From: Alphaproteobacteria bacterium
Lineage (GTDB): Bacteria; Pseudomonadota; Alphaproteobacteria; CAAHEQ01; UBA3637
Direction of reading: 5' to 3'
Length of the DNA stretch: 38,310 nt
NCBI GenBank assembly: GCA_028696805.1
Contig: JAQVGI010000011.1
Coordinates: forward strand, 1-38,310
In this document: positions 1 to 9,848 of the stretch, one piece after another
How the letters are laid out: each line of letters opens with the position of its first letter
Position numbering within the stretch: position 1 is the stretch's first letter
Translations under genes and position numbers: made by a program
The notes under the pieces: model-generated
What the model was told of the DNA's origin: nothing
What the model saw: the letters and a program-made list of their open reading frames with translations, nothing else
Database searches by the model: none

Positions 1-715
1 CTTTTTCGGGCGGCTGCTGGGACACCGGCACCAGAATCGGCTGCGTCGCCTCCAGGTTCAGCGCGCCGGCCGTCTGCGGCAGGTCGGCCGTCCAGCGCAT
101 CAGCGCATACCCGGTCCGGTCCCCGCGGACGGCTTCCCCGACGCCCAGCGTGTAGTAGACGCCCAGGACGCCGTAGTCGAAATCGATGTAGTCCACGTTG
201 AATGTCGCGTTGACGGACGCGGTGCCGAGCTCGACGATCGGGCAGGCAAAATCGCCGGACGCGATCTGAACCTTGTCGATGGAATCGACGCTGAGCCGCG
301 CCGGAGAGGCCTGGCATTTCGGGAATGTCTTGTTGGCCTTGACATTATAGTCCAGAATCATGTCCAGCCCCGTCGCGCCGTTCAGGTATTTGGCGTCGAC
401 CAGCAGCACGTCCGGAATCGACAGGGTCACGGCCGTCATGCCCGTCTGGGCCGCCAGGTGGATGCCCGGCATCACGCAGGCGCGCGACACGGGATCGGCT
501 TCGCACAGGAACGCCCGCCGGCCGATGTTCCTGTTCATCAGCTCGGCGAGCTTGTTGAGCAGGAATCCCCTGGACATCGCGTATTCGGACGCGGCGCACT
601 GCTTGCCGCGGCAGATCAGGATGCGCCGGGACGAATATCCGTCCGTCTGGGACAACGCCGGACACGCCAGCCCGAGGGCGAGCGCGGTCGTTAGGAACAG
701 GGAGCATTTTTTCAT
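1..715 (-). CDS. Secreted protein of unknown function, C-terminus beyond window edge
   Basis: I do not recognise a function. The frame is open from the ATG at 715 to the left edge, giving 238 residues with no stop. The start is supported by a GAGG Shine-Dalgarno a few bases upstream. The N-terminus MKKCSLFLTTALALGLACPA followed by LSQ is a classical signal peptide, with a likely signal peptidase I cut after ALS. The lipobox is poor, so a lipoprotein is unlikely. The mature part contains ILICRGKQC near residues 32-40, several further cysteines, and the aromatic motif VDYIDFDYGVLGVYYTLGVG. From memory, similar proteins occur in uncultured host-associated alphaproteobacteria without assigned function. 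It lies 71 bases downstream of rsmE on the same strand and has its own candidate promoter. A periplasmic or surface role is inference. Confidence 0.8.
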   Translation of the reverse strand, partial: MKKCSLFLTTALALGLACPALSQTDGYSSRRILICRGKQCAASEYAMSRGFLLNKLAELMNRNIGRRAFLCEADPVSRACVMPGIHLAAQTGMTAVTLSIPDVLLVDAKYLNGATGLDMILDYNVKANKTFPKCQASPARLSVDSIDKVQIASGDFACPIVELGTASVNATFNVDYIDFDYGVLGVYYTLGVGEAVRGDRTGYALMRWTADLPQTAGALNLEATQPILVPVSQQPPEK

Positions 716-748
716 GGGAACCTCATCGGATGATATAAGCCTGTATTC

Positions 749-778
749 ATTTTACGCGCAAAGCGAACGCAATTGCAA
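749..778 (-). promoter_or_regulatory. Candidate sigma-70 promoter for the secreted protein gene
   Basis: Read on the minus strand, TTGCAA (778-773) and TAAAAT (754-749) are separated by 18 bases in the short gap between rsmE and the gene starting at 715. The -10 is a good match and the -35 moderate. Confidence 0.45.
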
Positions 779-786
779 GGATTTTC

Positions 787-1494
787 TTACCGGCGGAACA
801 GATTTCCCCACCGGCGGCAGGCCAGCGCGGCGATGCCGGCCGTTTCGGCGCGCAGGATGGCGCCGTCCAGGTGGATCGCAACGGCGTCCGGGCGGCGCAG
901 GACGGCGGCGGTTTCCTTTGGCGTGAATCCCCCCTCGGGCCCGATCAGGAACGCCGGCGTTTTGTCCGCGGGCAGGTCGCCGCGCGTTTCCCCGCGCTCG
1001 GCGAGGATGACAGGCGTCATGTCCGCCGGGATAGCCTGCAAAAAATCGGATAATGTCCGCGGCGGGTGGACGACGGGGACATCGAGCCGCTCGCATTGTT
1101 CGGCCGCCTCGGCGACGATGGCCTGCGCGCGCGCCGGGTTCAGGGAGGCCGCCGGCGCCGACCGCTCGGTGATCAGCGGGAAAATCGCCGTGGCGCCCAG
1201 CTCGGCCGCCTTTTGCAGAACCCAGTCCATTTTGTCTTTTTTAATCAGCGCCGGGCACAGCGCGCACGGCGGCGTGTCCGCCTGGGGCCGCGTTTGCCGG
1301 ACGGGCGCGATCACGCCGGATTTTTTGGTCAGCGCCGCGATGTCCGCCCGCCACTCGCCGTCCCGGCCGTTGAAGACAAGCAGGCCGTCGCCGGCTTTCA
1401 GCCGCATCACATGCAGCGCGTAATGCGTCTGCGCGGCCGTCAGCGGGATGGGCCGGCGCTCCGCGATGTCGTGCGGCGTGAACAGGCGGATCAT
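787..1494 (-). CDS. rsmE: 16S rRNA (uracil-1498-N3)-methyltransferase RsmE
   Basis: This SPOUT-family enzyme methylates N3 of U1498 in 16S rRNA using S-adenosylmethionine. The 235-residue product starts MIRLFTPHDI and has the usual layout: an N-terminal PUA-like RNA-binding region followed by the SPOUT knot. Diagnostic motifs are IKKDKMDWVLQKAAELG, FLIGPEGGFTPKE and LRAETAG, the last two forming the cofactor pocket. The length is normal. The ATG at 1494 overlaps the TGA of the upstream HATPase-PP2C gene in an ATGA arrangement, so translation is probably coupled to that regulator. The frame extends further upstream without homology, so the short start is preferred. Confidence 0.93.
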   Translation of the reverse strand: MIRLFTPHDIAERRPIPLTAAQTHYALHVMRLKAGDGLLVFNGRDGEWRADIAALTKKSGVIAPVRQTRPQADTPPCALCPALIKKDKMDWVLQKAAELGATAIFPLITERSAPAASLNPARAQAIVAEAAEQCERLDVPVVHPPRTLSDFLQAIPADMTPVILAERGETRGDLPADKTPAFLIGPEGGFTPKETAAVLRRPDAVAIHLDGAILRAETAGIAALACRRWGNLFRR

Positions 1495-3443
1495 TCGGGG
1501 AGCATCCGGATCAGGACGGCCGTCACATCGTCCGCTGGCGGCGGGGGCGAAAACGCGAAAAAGTCGCGGACGATCGCATCGAGGGCTTTCTGCGCCGGCC
1601 CTTTTTTCAAGATCGGCGCGGCCATTTTTTTGACGCCGGCGTGCCCGAGGCGCTTTCCTTGCGCGTTGGGGTTTTCGGGCAGCGCGTCGCTGAACAGGAA
1701 CAAGCTGTCCGACGGCCCGAACCGGACGGTGCGCAAGGTGTATTTCGGGCATTGCTGAAGCCCCAGCGGCATGCCGCTGGACGGCAGGAACGCAGCGCTT
1801 TTGCCGTGGCCCAGCAGCGGCGGCGGCGCTCCGGCGCTGGCGTAGGTCAGCGTTTTTTCCCGGGTGTCGATGATGCCGAAAAAGAATGTGGCGAACTGCC
1901 CCGGCGGCAGCAGGTCATACAGATGCGCGTTCAAAAAGCGCAGGAACTTCAACGGCGATTTGATCTGCGCGCGCACGCCGGCGACCAGCGTGTGCAGCCG
2001 GATGGTGTTCAGCGACGCGGCGACGCCGTGGCCCGAAAAATCGCACAGATAAACGGCGGCCTGCGTGTCCGAAATCGGCAGGACCTGCCAGAAATCGCCG
2101 CCCAGCGCGGACGACGGGACAAACGCGTGCGCGATGTCCAGGCGGTACTTGGCCCGGATGTCCGCCAGCGATTCGGGGCTCGGCAGCAGCCCGACCTGCA
2201 TCCGGTTCGCGGCCTGCAATTCGGCGTCGATCTGGTCCAGCTGGGTTTGCAGCTTTTGGATCAGCAGCCTGTTTTCCAGCTGGACGCGCACCCGCGCGAA
2301 GAACTCCAAGGGATTGATCGGCTTCGAGATGAAATCCACGGCGCCGGCGCGGAACGTTTTTTCGCGCGTCTCGCGGTTGTCCGACGCCGTCTGTATCAGG
2401 ATCGGAATGTCCCGCGTGGCCGGGTCGGATTTGATTTTCTGCATGACGCCGTATCCGTCCATCCCCGGCATCGTCAGGTCCAGGATCACTAGATCCGGCC
2501 GGCAGGATTTGATTCTTTCCAGCCCCGCGCGCCCCGATCCGGCGATGTCCGCGGATCCGACGCCCAGCACGTCCAGCAGCCGCGCCAGAACCGTCTGCGT
2601 GCTCGGGTCGTCGTCGATGATCAGCACGCGGCACCGGGAAAAGTCCGACACGGCCGGCGCCGCCTCGACGGCCGGGCCGACGGCCGGCTCGTTGAACAGG
2701 AAGGTCAGCGTGATTTCGCGCCCGTAATCGTCGATCGTGCACGCGTCCGCCGAACCCGCGATCATTTTCAGGCCGCGCCCGGACTTGGCCGCCGGCGCCG
2801 CGCGCGCTTTGAAATCCGCGCCGATCCGATAGCCCGCCCCTTCGTCGCGGATTTTGATTTCCAGCCGCTGCTTGTTCCAGCGGGCGCTCATCTCGATCGC
2901 CTTGTGCGCGTAGGCGGGGTCGTTCAGGCGGTCGGCCAGCAGGCGGCTGTATCGCGCGAAATCCTGCGCCGACTGGCGCAGGGAGCTGTCCATGTCCAGG
3001 TTGCCGTGGACCAGCCCGTTCACCAGGGCCTCGTGCAGGGCGAACCGGATGTTTTCGGCCAGCGTCGGCGCGAAATGGATCCGGTTGTGCAGCGCCGTCG
3101 TGAACACGCCGGCGACGTCGCCGCCGTAAATCGCCGGGCATGTCAGCAGGACGCCGAGCGCCTGCATGCCGCGCGGGCGCTTCATCCGCCCGATGAAATG
3201 CGCGATGGAGGCGGGCGCGGCCTGGACGTCGAAAACGCCCGTTATCGGCAGGAAAAACAGCTGGGTCAGCGTCTCCGCCGCCGGCTTGTCCGCGCCGACC
3301 AGCAGGTCTTTCGGGATCTTGCGGGGGGATGTCTGCGCCAGGGTCGGATTCCGCGCCGTCGGCCACAGCCGCACATCCTTGACGCAATGCTTCAAGGATT
3401 TCAAGAACGCCGCCGCGCCGCCGTCCGCCGTTATATAACGCAT
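1491..3443 (-). CDS. HATPase - receiver - PP2C (SpoIIE) phosphatase signalling protein
   Basis: This 650-residue cytoplasmic protein joins three signalling modules. An HATPase region (about 125-250) is GHKL/RsbW-like, with the N-box ALHEALVNGLVHGN (about 135-148), DEGAGY (200-205) and SGRGLKMI (221-228). A receiver domain (about 271-390) has the acidic cluster DDD at 277-279, the phospho-acceptor Asp322 and Lys374. A coiled linker leads to a PP2C/SpoIIE phosphatase (about 430-650) with metal-binding motifs ALGGDF, CDFSGHG and ADDVTAV. Known relatives act in partner-switching pathways, where a phosphorylated receiver controls dephosphorylation of an anti-sigma-factor antagonist. An RsbW-like kinase and its phosphatase on one chain could run both arms of such a switch; that is inference. 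The first 120 residues match nothing I recognise. No sensor, STAS protein or sigma factor is adjacent. The ATG lacks a clear Shine-Dalgarno and sits 6 bases after a TAAGAT hexamer. It is coupled by ATGA overlap to rsmE. Confidence 0.85.
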   Translation of the reverse strand: MRYITADGGAAAFLKSLKHCVKDVRLWPTARNPTLAQTSPRKIPKDLLVGADKPAAETLTQLFFLPITGVFDVQAAPASIAHFIGRMKRPRGMQALGVLLTCPAIYGGDVAGVFTTALHNRIHFAPTLAENIRFALHEALVNGLVHGNLDMDSSLRQSAQDFARYSRLLADRLNDPAYAHKAIEMSARWNKQRLEIKIRDEGAGYRIGADFKARAAPAAKSGRGLKMIAGSADACTIDDYGREITLTFLFNEPAVGPAVEAAPAVSDFSRCRVLIIDDDPSTQTVLARLLDVLGVGSADIAGSGRAGLERIKSCRPDLVILDLTMPGMDGYGVMQKIKSDPATRDIPILIQTASDNRETREKTFRAGAVDFISKPINPLEFFARVRVQLENRLLIQKLQTQLDQIDAELQAANRMQVGLLPSPESLADIRAKYRLDIAHAFVPSSALGGDFWQVLPISDTQAAVYLCDFSGHGVAASLNTIRLHTLVAGVRAQIKSPLKFLRFLNAHLYDLLPPGQFATFFFGIIDTREKTLTYASAGAPPPLLGHGKSAAFLPSSGMPLGLQQCPKYTLRTVRFGPSDSLFLFSDALPENPNAQGKRLGHAGVKKMAAPILKKGPAQKALDAIVRDFFAFSPPPPADDVTAVLIRMLPE

Positions 3444-3459
3444 GCGCTTATCTTACTTG

Positions 3460-3498
3460 AAAAAAAAAAGAAAAGAAAGGGGAAAAAATTCCCCTTTC
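3460..3498 (-). terminator. Rho-independent terminator after the Pro/Ala-rich gene
   Basis: A perfect 10-bp stem (3475-3484 with 3489-3498, AAAA loop) begins two bases after the stop of the gene ending at 3500. On the minus strand it is followed by a T-rich tract (3474-3461). Confidence 0.85.
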
Positions 3499-3499
3499 G

Positions 3500-4408
3500 T
3501 CAGCGGCCGTCATCCCTCACATATTTGTGCGTCGTTTCGACCCAGGCAGTTTCGATGGCGAAATTATTCCGCGATTCGTTCGGCAGCTGGTCGATGGCGT
3601 TCAGCGCGCTGTCCTGCCATGCAGGCATCTTTTGAAGGTCATTCGTCGTCAGCTCCCGGATCTTGCCTTTGTCGAACATCAGGAACATGGTGTCTTTGTC
3701 CGGCGTCAGGATATAGGTTTCAGGATGCCCTTTGCCGGCTCTGATTCTTGTATCGCCGCCGCGCTCGCAATCCAGCCGCAGCGCCGTCCCGGGCTTGTGC
3801 CTCTCGGCCGTCGCGAGCAGGTGGATCGTCGCGGGGATTCCGGGTCCCGCCGTCTTCGTGAATCCGCCCGTCTTGCCGCCGGCGTTGTTTTGGAAATACA
3901 GCTCGATCGCCGTTGTTTTCGAAGGGTCGGCCGCGTCCATCAGGACGATGATCGGCTGGCCGGTCAGCCGCATCTCGGCGACGGGTGCGGGCGCGGGCTC
4001 CTGATAGGCGGCGGCCTGCCGGTAGACGACCTGCTGCTGCGCGGCGGGCGCCGGCTGCTGATGCCCGTAGACCAGCGGATCACGCAGCAAAGCGCTTAAA
4101 TTGCCCGTGCGCAGGGTGGTATCCTGCCGTGGCGCGGGATCCTGTTGCGGAGCGGCCTGCTGGTGGGTTCCGGCCCGCAGATGGGAATTGTCGGGTTTTT
4201 CGTCGGGCAGGAGGCTCTTGACCCCCATCGCGCCCGCACCGACGGCGGCCGCCAGGGCGATACGCCGCAGCAGGCGTCCGACGCCATGACGTTGTATCGG
4301 CGTTTCGGGCGCCGGCGCTGGAGCCGGGGCCTGAGCCGGAGCGGGTCTTGGCGCGGGTGCCGGCCGGCGTTGAGCCGGCGCGTTGTTCATATCTATCCTG
4401 ATAACCAT
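3500..4408 (-). CDS. Pro/Ala-rich membrane-anchored protein of unknown function
   Basis: I recognise no family in this 302-residue protein. Residues 10-36 are a Pro/Ala repeat with interspersed Arg and Gln. Residues 47-64 (RRIALAAAVGAGAMGVKSLL region) could be one weak membrane anchor. After another Pro/Gln-rich linker (about 75-145), a compact C-terminal domain follows (about 150-302, with GQPIIVLMDAADPSKTTAIELYFQNN split over two strands). The plan of short cytoplasmic tail, one membrane helix, extended linker and terminal domain resembles envelope-spanning linker proteins, but that is inference. The ATG at 4408 follows a strong AAGGAGG. The gene is a single-gene unit with its own consensus promoter overlapping the gyrB stop and its own terminator. 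Confidence 0.75.
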   Translation of the reverse strand: MVIRIDMNNAPAQRRPAPAPRPAPAQAPAPAPAPETPIQRHGVGRLLRRIALAAAVGAGAMGVKSLLPDEKPDNSHLRAGTHQQAAPQQDPAPRQDTTLRTGNLSALLRDPLVYGHQQPAPAAQQQVVYRQAAAYQEPAPAPVAEMRLTGQPIIVLMDAADPSKTTAIELYFQNNAGGKTGGFTKTAGPGIPATIHLLATAERHKPGTALRLDCERGGDTRIRAGKGHPETYILTPDKDTMFLMFDKGKIRELTTNDLQKMPAWQDSALNAIDQLPNESRNNFAIETAWVETTHKYVRDDGR

Positions 4409-4437
4409 CGCAGCCTCCTTTGTTGCCTGATGTGCTT

Positions 4438-4465
4438 ATTATATCACAAAACGCCGGCCTGTCAA
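4438..4465 (-). promoter_or_regulatory. Consensus sigma-70 promoter for the Pro/Ala-rich gene
   Basis: On the minus strand, TTGACA (4465-4460) and TATAAT (4443-4438) are separated by 16 bases. Both hexamers are perfect. The -35 directly abuts the gyrB TAG stop at 4468-4466. Confidence 0.85.
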
Positions 4466-7390
<2,925 letters not shown>

Positions 7391-7391
<1 letters not shown>

Positions 7392-8560
7392 TACGCCACC
7401 TTTCTTTCGAGCGTCGAATCCGCGACATCGTAAAACGCCGCGCGGCCGGCCAGGTGCGCGAAGCTCTCGGCGTCCGTGCCGCTCATCCAGACCTGCGTCG
7501 GCTGCTGGGCCAGGATGTCGAACAGCGCGTTGCGCCGGTGGACGTCCAGATGCGCGGCCACTTCGTCCAGCAGCAGCAGCGGGCAGACGCCCTGCTCGTC
7601 CGTCATCGTCTTCATCTCCGCCAGGATCACGGACAGCAGAAGCGCCTTTTGCTCGCCCGTCGAGCAGAGGGAGGCGTCCATGTCCTTCTGGCGGTGCATG
7701 ACCTGGAAGTCTGCTGTGTGCGGGCCGGCCAGCGATCCGCCCTCGGCGTAGCTTTTCCGCGCGTGTTTCAGCTGCGCGCAAAACATGTCCTCGACCGCCG
7801 TTGCCGGCTGGGCGGCCAGCGCCTTTTCCAAAGCACCCGTCAGGATAATCTCCGCCGTCGGAAAAGCCTTGTCCGTCCCGCGGCGCAGGTTGTCCGAAAT
7901 GCGCGCGACGACATCCGTCCGCGACGCCGACACCGCGACGCCGTTCATCACCATCTGGGTTTCGAGGGCGTCCAGCCACGCCGCGTCGAACCGCCCGTCG
8001 CGCAGCAGGCAGCTCCACTGCCTGAACGCGTTGTTGTATTCCGTCAGCCTGTCGGCATGGTTCGGATCGAACGCGCCGACGAGCCGGTCCAAAAACCGCC
8101 GCCGCGCCATCGGGTCTCCGCAGAAAAGCTTGTCCTGCGCCGGCGTCAGCCACAGGCACCGCAGCACGGCGCCCAGGTCGGCCTGCCGCGCGTTCTTGCC
8201 GTCGATTTTCACCTGGCGGCGGTCCGAATCGCCGGTCGTGCCCGTGCCGATCTGCACGGCGCCGGCGGCCGTCCGGACATGCGCGGACACGCTCCACCGC
8301 ACGGGCAAGGTCAGCACATTGCCGCCGAGGGTCCTGTCCATTTCGCACCTGCGCGCGACATCGGCCATCCGGACGGAGCGCAGCCCGCGGCCGGGCGCGA
8401 GGAACGACACGGCTTCCAGCACGTTCGTCTTGCCGGCGCCGTTGCGGCCGGTCAAAACGACGGGCTCGAATGTGGTTTCCAGCGCCAGATCCATGAACGC
8501 ATACGACCGAAAGTGGTTCAGCCTCAAATGCGTCACGCCGGTTTTGACAGGGGAGAACAT
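7391..8560 (-). CDS. recF: DNA replication and repair protein RecF
   Basis: RecF is an SMC-like ATPase that, with RecO and RecR, loads RecA at single-strand gaps and stalled forks. The 389 residues start with a conserved LRLNHFRSYAFMDLALE segment, then Walker A GRNGAGKT (about 39-46), the family motif CLWLTPAQDKLFCGDPMARRRFLDR, signature STGEQKALLLSVILAE and Walker B LLLLDEVAAHLD near the C-terminus. The length is typical. It lies 6 bases downstream of dnaN and overlaps the next gene by one base, so the four genes dnaN-recF-X-gyrB form one transcription unit. Confidence 0.95.
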
Positions 8561-8566
8561 ATCCGC

Positions 8567-9679
8567 CTACACCCGCATCGGCATCAGGACATACAGCGCG
8601 TTTTCATCCGCCGTGTCGCGCAGGATGACCGGCGACGTCGCGTCGTTCAGCGTCAGGCGGATCGTGCCGCCCCTGATTTGCGCCAGCACGTCCAGTAGGT
8701 AGCGGAAATTGAATCCGACATCCAGCGAATCGGCCGCATACGACGCGTCCAGCTCGTCCTCCGCCGAACCCTCGTCGGCGCTCGACGCCGTCACGCGCAG
8801 CAGGTTGGCGGACAGCGACAGCTTAATGCCCTTGGATTTTTCGCACACGACGGACACCCGCTCGATGACGGTGGTCAGCGCGGCGGCGTCCGCCTCCATC
8901 GCCTTGTCGTTCTTGGCGGGGATGACCTTCTCGTATTCCGGGTAGGTGCCGTCGATCAGGCGGGAGGCCAGCTCGACCGCGCCGACCTTGAACCGGATCT
9001 GGTTGGCCGACAGCGAAACGGCGACCGGCGCGTTGAGCTCCGCCGCCAGCTTGGAAACCTCGCCGATGGTCTTGCGCGGAATGATGACGCCGGGCATGCC
9101 TTTGGCGCCGTCCGGCAGCGCCGCGTGCGCGCACGCCAGCCGGTGCCCGTCGGTCGCGACGGCCGTCAATGTGTCGGGATTCTCCTTCGCGTGCAGGTAA
9201 ATGCCGTTCAGGTTGTAGCGCGTCTCCTCGGTCGACGCCGCGAACGCCGTCCGGTTGATCAGGCCCAGCAGGTCGGCCGCGGCCATCTCGAACGACACGG
9301 GCATCCGGTCCGTCGCCAGGGACGGGAACGCGTCCGCCGGCAGGCTGGCCAGCGCGAATTTCGAGCGGCCGGACGCGATGCCCAGCTGGCTCGTGCCGTC
9401 CAGATACGCGATGGAAATCTGCGCGCCGTCGGGCAGCTTTTTGACGATGTCATACAGCTTGTGCGCCGGCACGGTGACGGCGCCGGCCGCCTCGACGACG
9501 GCGGGCAGGGTTTCCGTCAGCTCGATTTCGTTGTCGGTGGCTTTCAGCCGGATGCCGCCGTCCGTCGTTTCGATCAGCACGTTGGCCAGGATCGGTATCG
9601 TCTGGCGGCGTTCGACGACGCTCTGCGCATGGGACAAAGCGGTGAGAAGGGCGTTTCTTTCAATGGTCAGTTTTATCAT
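8567..9679 (-). CDS. dnaN: DNA polymerase III beta subunit (sliding clamp)
   Basis: The beta clamp encircles DNA and tethers polymerase III and repair enzymes. The 370-residue product starts MIKLTIERNALLTALSHAQS and shows the three repeated clamp folds. Conserved blocks include TIPILANVLIE, NLNGIYLH, TAVATDGHRLA and, at the extreme C-terminus, the LMPMRV tail that forms part of the partner-binding pocket. The ATG at 9679 is preferred over a longer frame because it gives the standard N-terminus and follows an AAGGA Shine-Dalgarno. dnaA, the usual upstream partner, is absent: a divergent Lon-like gene lies there. Confidence 0.96.
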   Translation of the reverse strand: MIKLTIERNALLTALSHAQSVVERRQTIPILANVLIETTDGGIRLKATDNEIELTETLPAVVEAAGAVTVPAHKLYDIVKKLPDGAQISIAYLDGTSQLGIASGRSKFALASLPADAFPSLATDRMPVSFEMAAADLLGLINRTAFAASTEETRYNLNGIYLHAKENPDTLTAVATDGHRLACAHAALPDGAKGMPGVIIPRKTIGEVSKLAAELNAPVAVSLSANQIRFKVGAVELASRLIDGTYPEYEKVIPAKNDKAMEADAAALTTVIERVSVVCEKSKGIKLSLSANLLRVTASSADEGSAEDELDASYAADSLDVGFNFRYLLDVLAQIRGGTIRLTLNDATSPVILRDTADENALYVLMPMRV

Positions 9680-9766
9680 TTTTCCATCCTTTCTGATGAC
9701 GCGGAACAAGATAGGGAAAATATAGCCCACTTTTTTTGAAAAAGATACAAAAAAAACATCGCGTCC

Positions 9767-9794
9767 GGCTCTTTTTTTCCTTTTTGGAAGAGCC
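9767..9794. repeat. Inverted repeat in the divergent dnaN / Lon-like intergenic region
   Basis: GGCTCTT (9767-9773) is repeated inverted as AAGAGCC (9788-9794), enclosing a T-rich loop. It lies between two outward-facing genes, so it is not an obvious terminator. An operator or a structured leader are both possible. The rest of the 169-base intergenic region is A/T tracts and a GGGAGGG ribosome binding site for the Lon-like gene. I saw no TTATCCACA-like DnaA boxes. Confidence 0.4.
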
Positions 9795-9848
9795 CCCTTT
9801 TATTTTGAGCGAAAACAGCGTATAAGGGAGGAAAACAGGGGAGGGAAC

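Noticed and set aside
787-1752. Longer RsmE starting at 1752
   Set aside because: The extra residues are antisense-like Arg/Ala-rich sequence inside the PP2C gene; the ATGA-coupled ATG at 1494 gives the normal protein.
9680-9848. Possible replication origin next to dnaN
   Set aside because: No cluster of TTATCCACA-like DnaA boxes and no AT-rich unwinding repeats; only T tracts and one inverted repeat.
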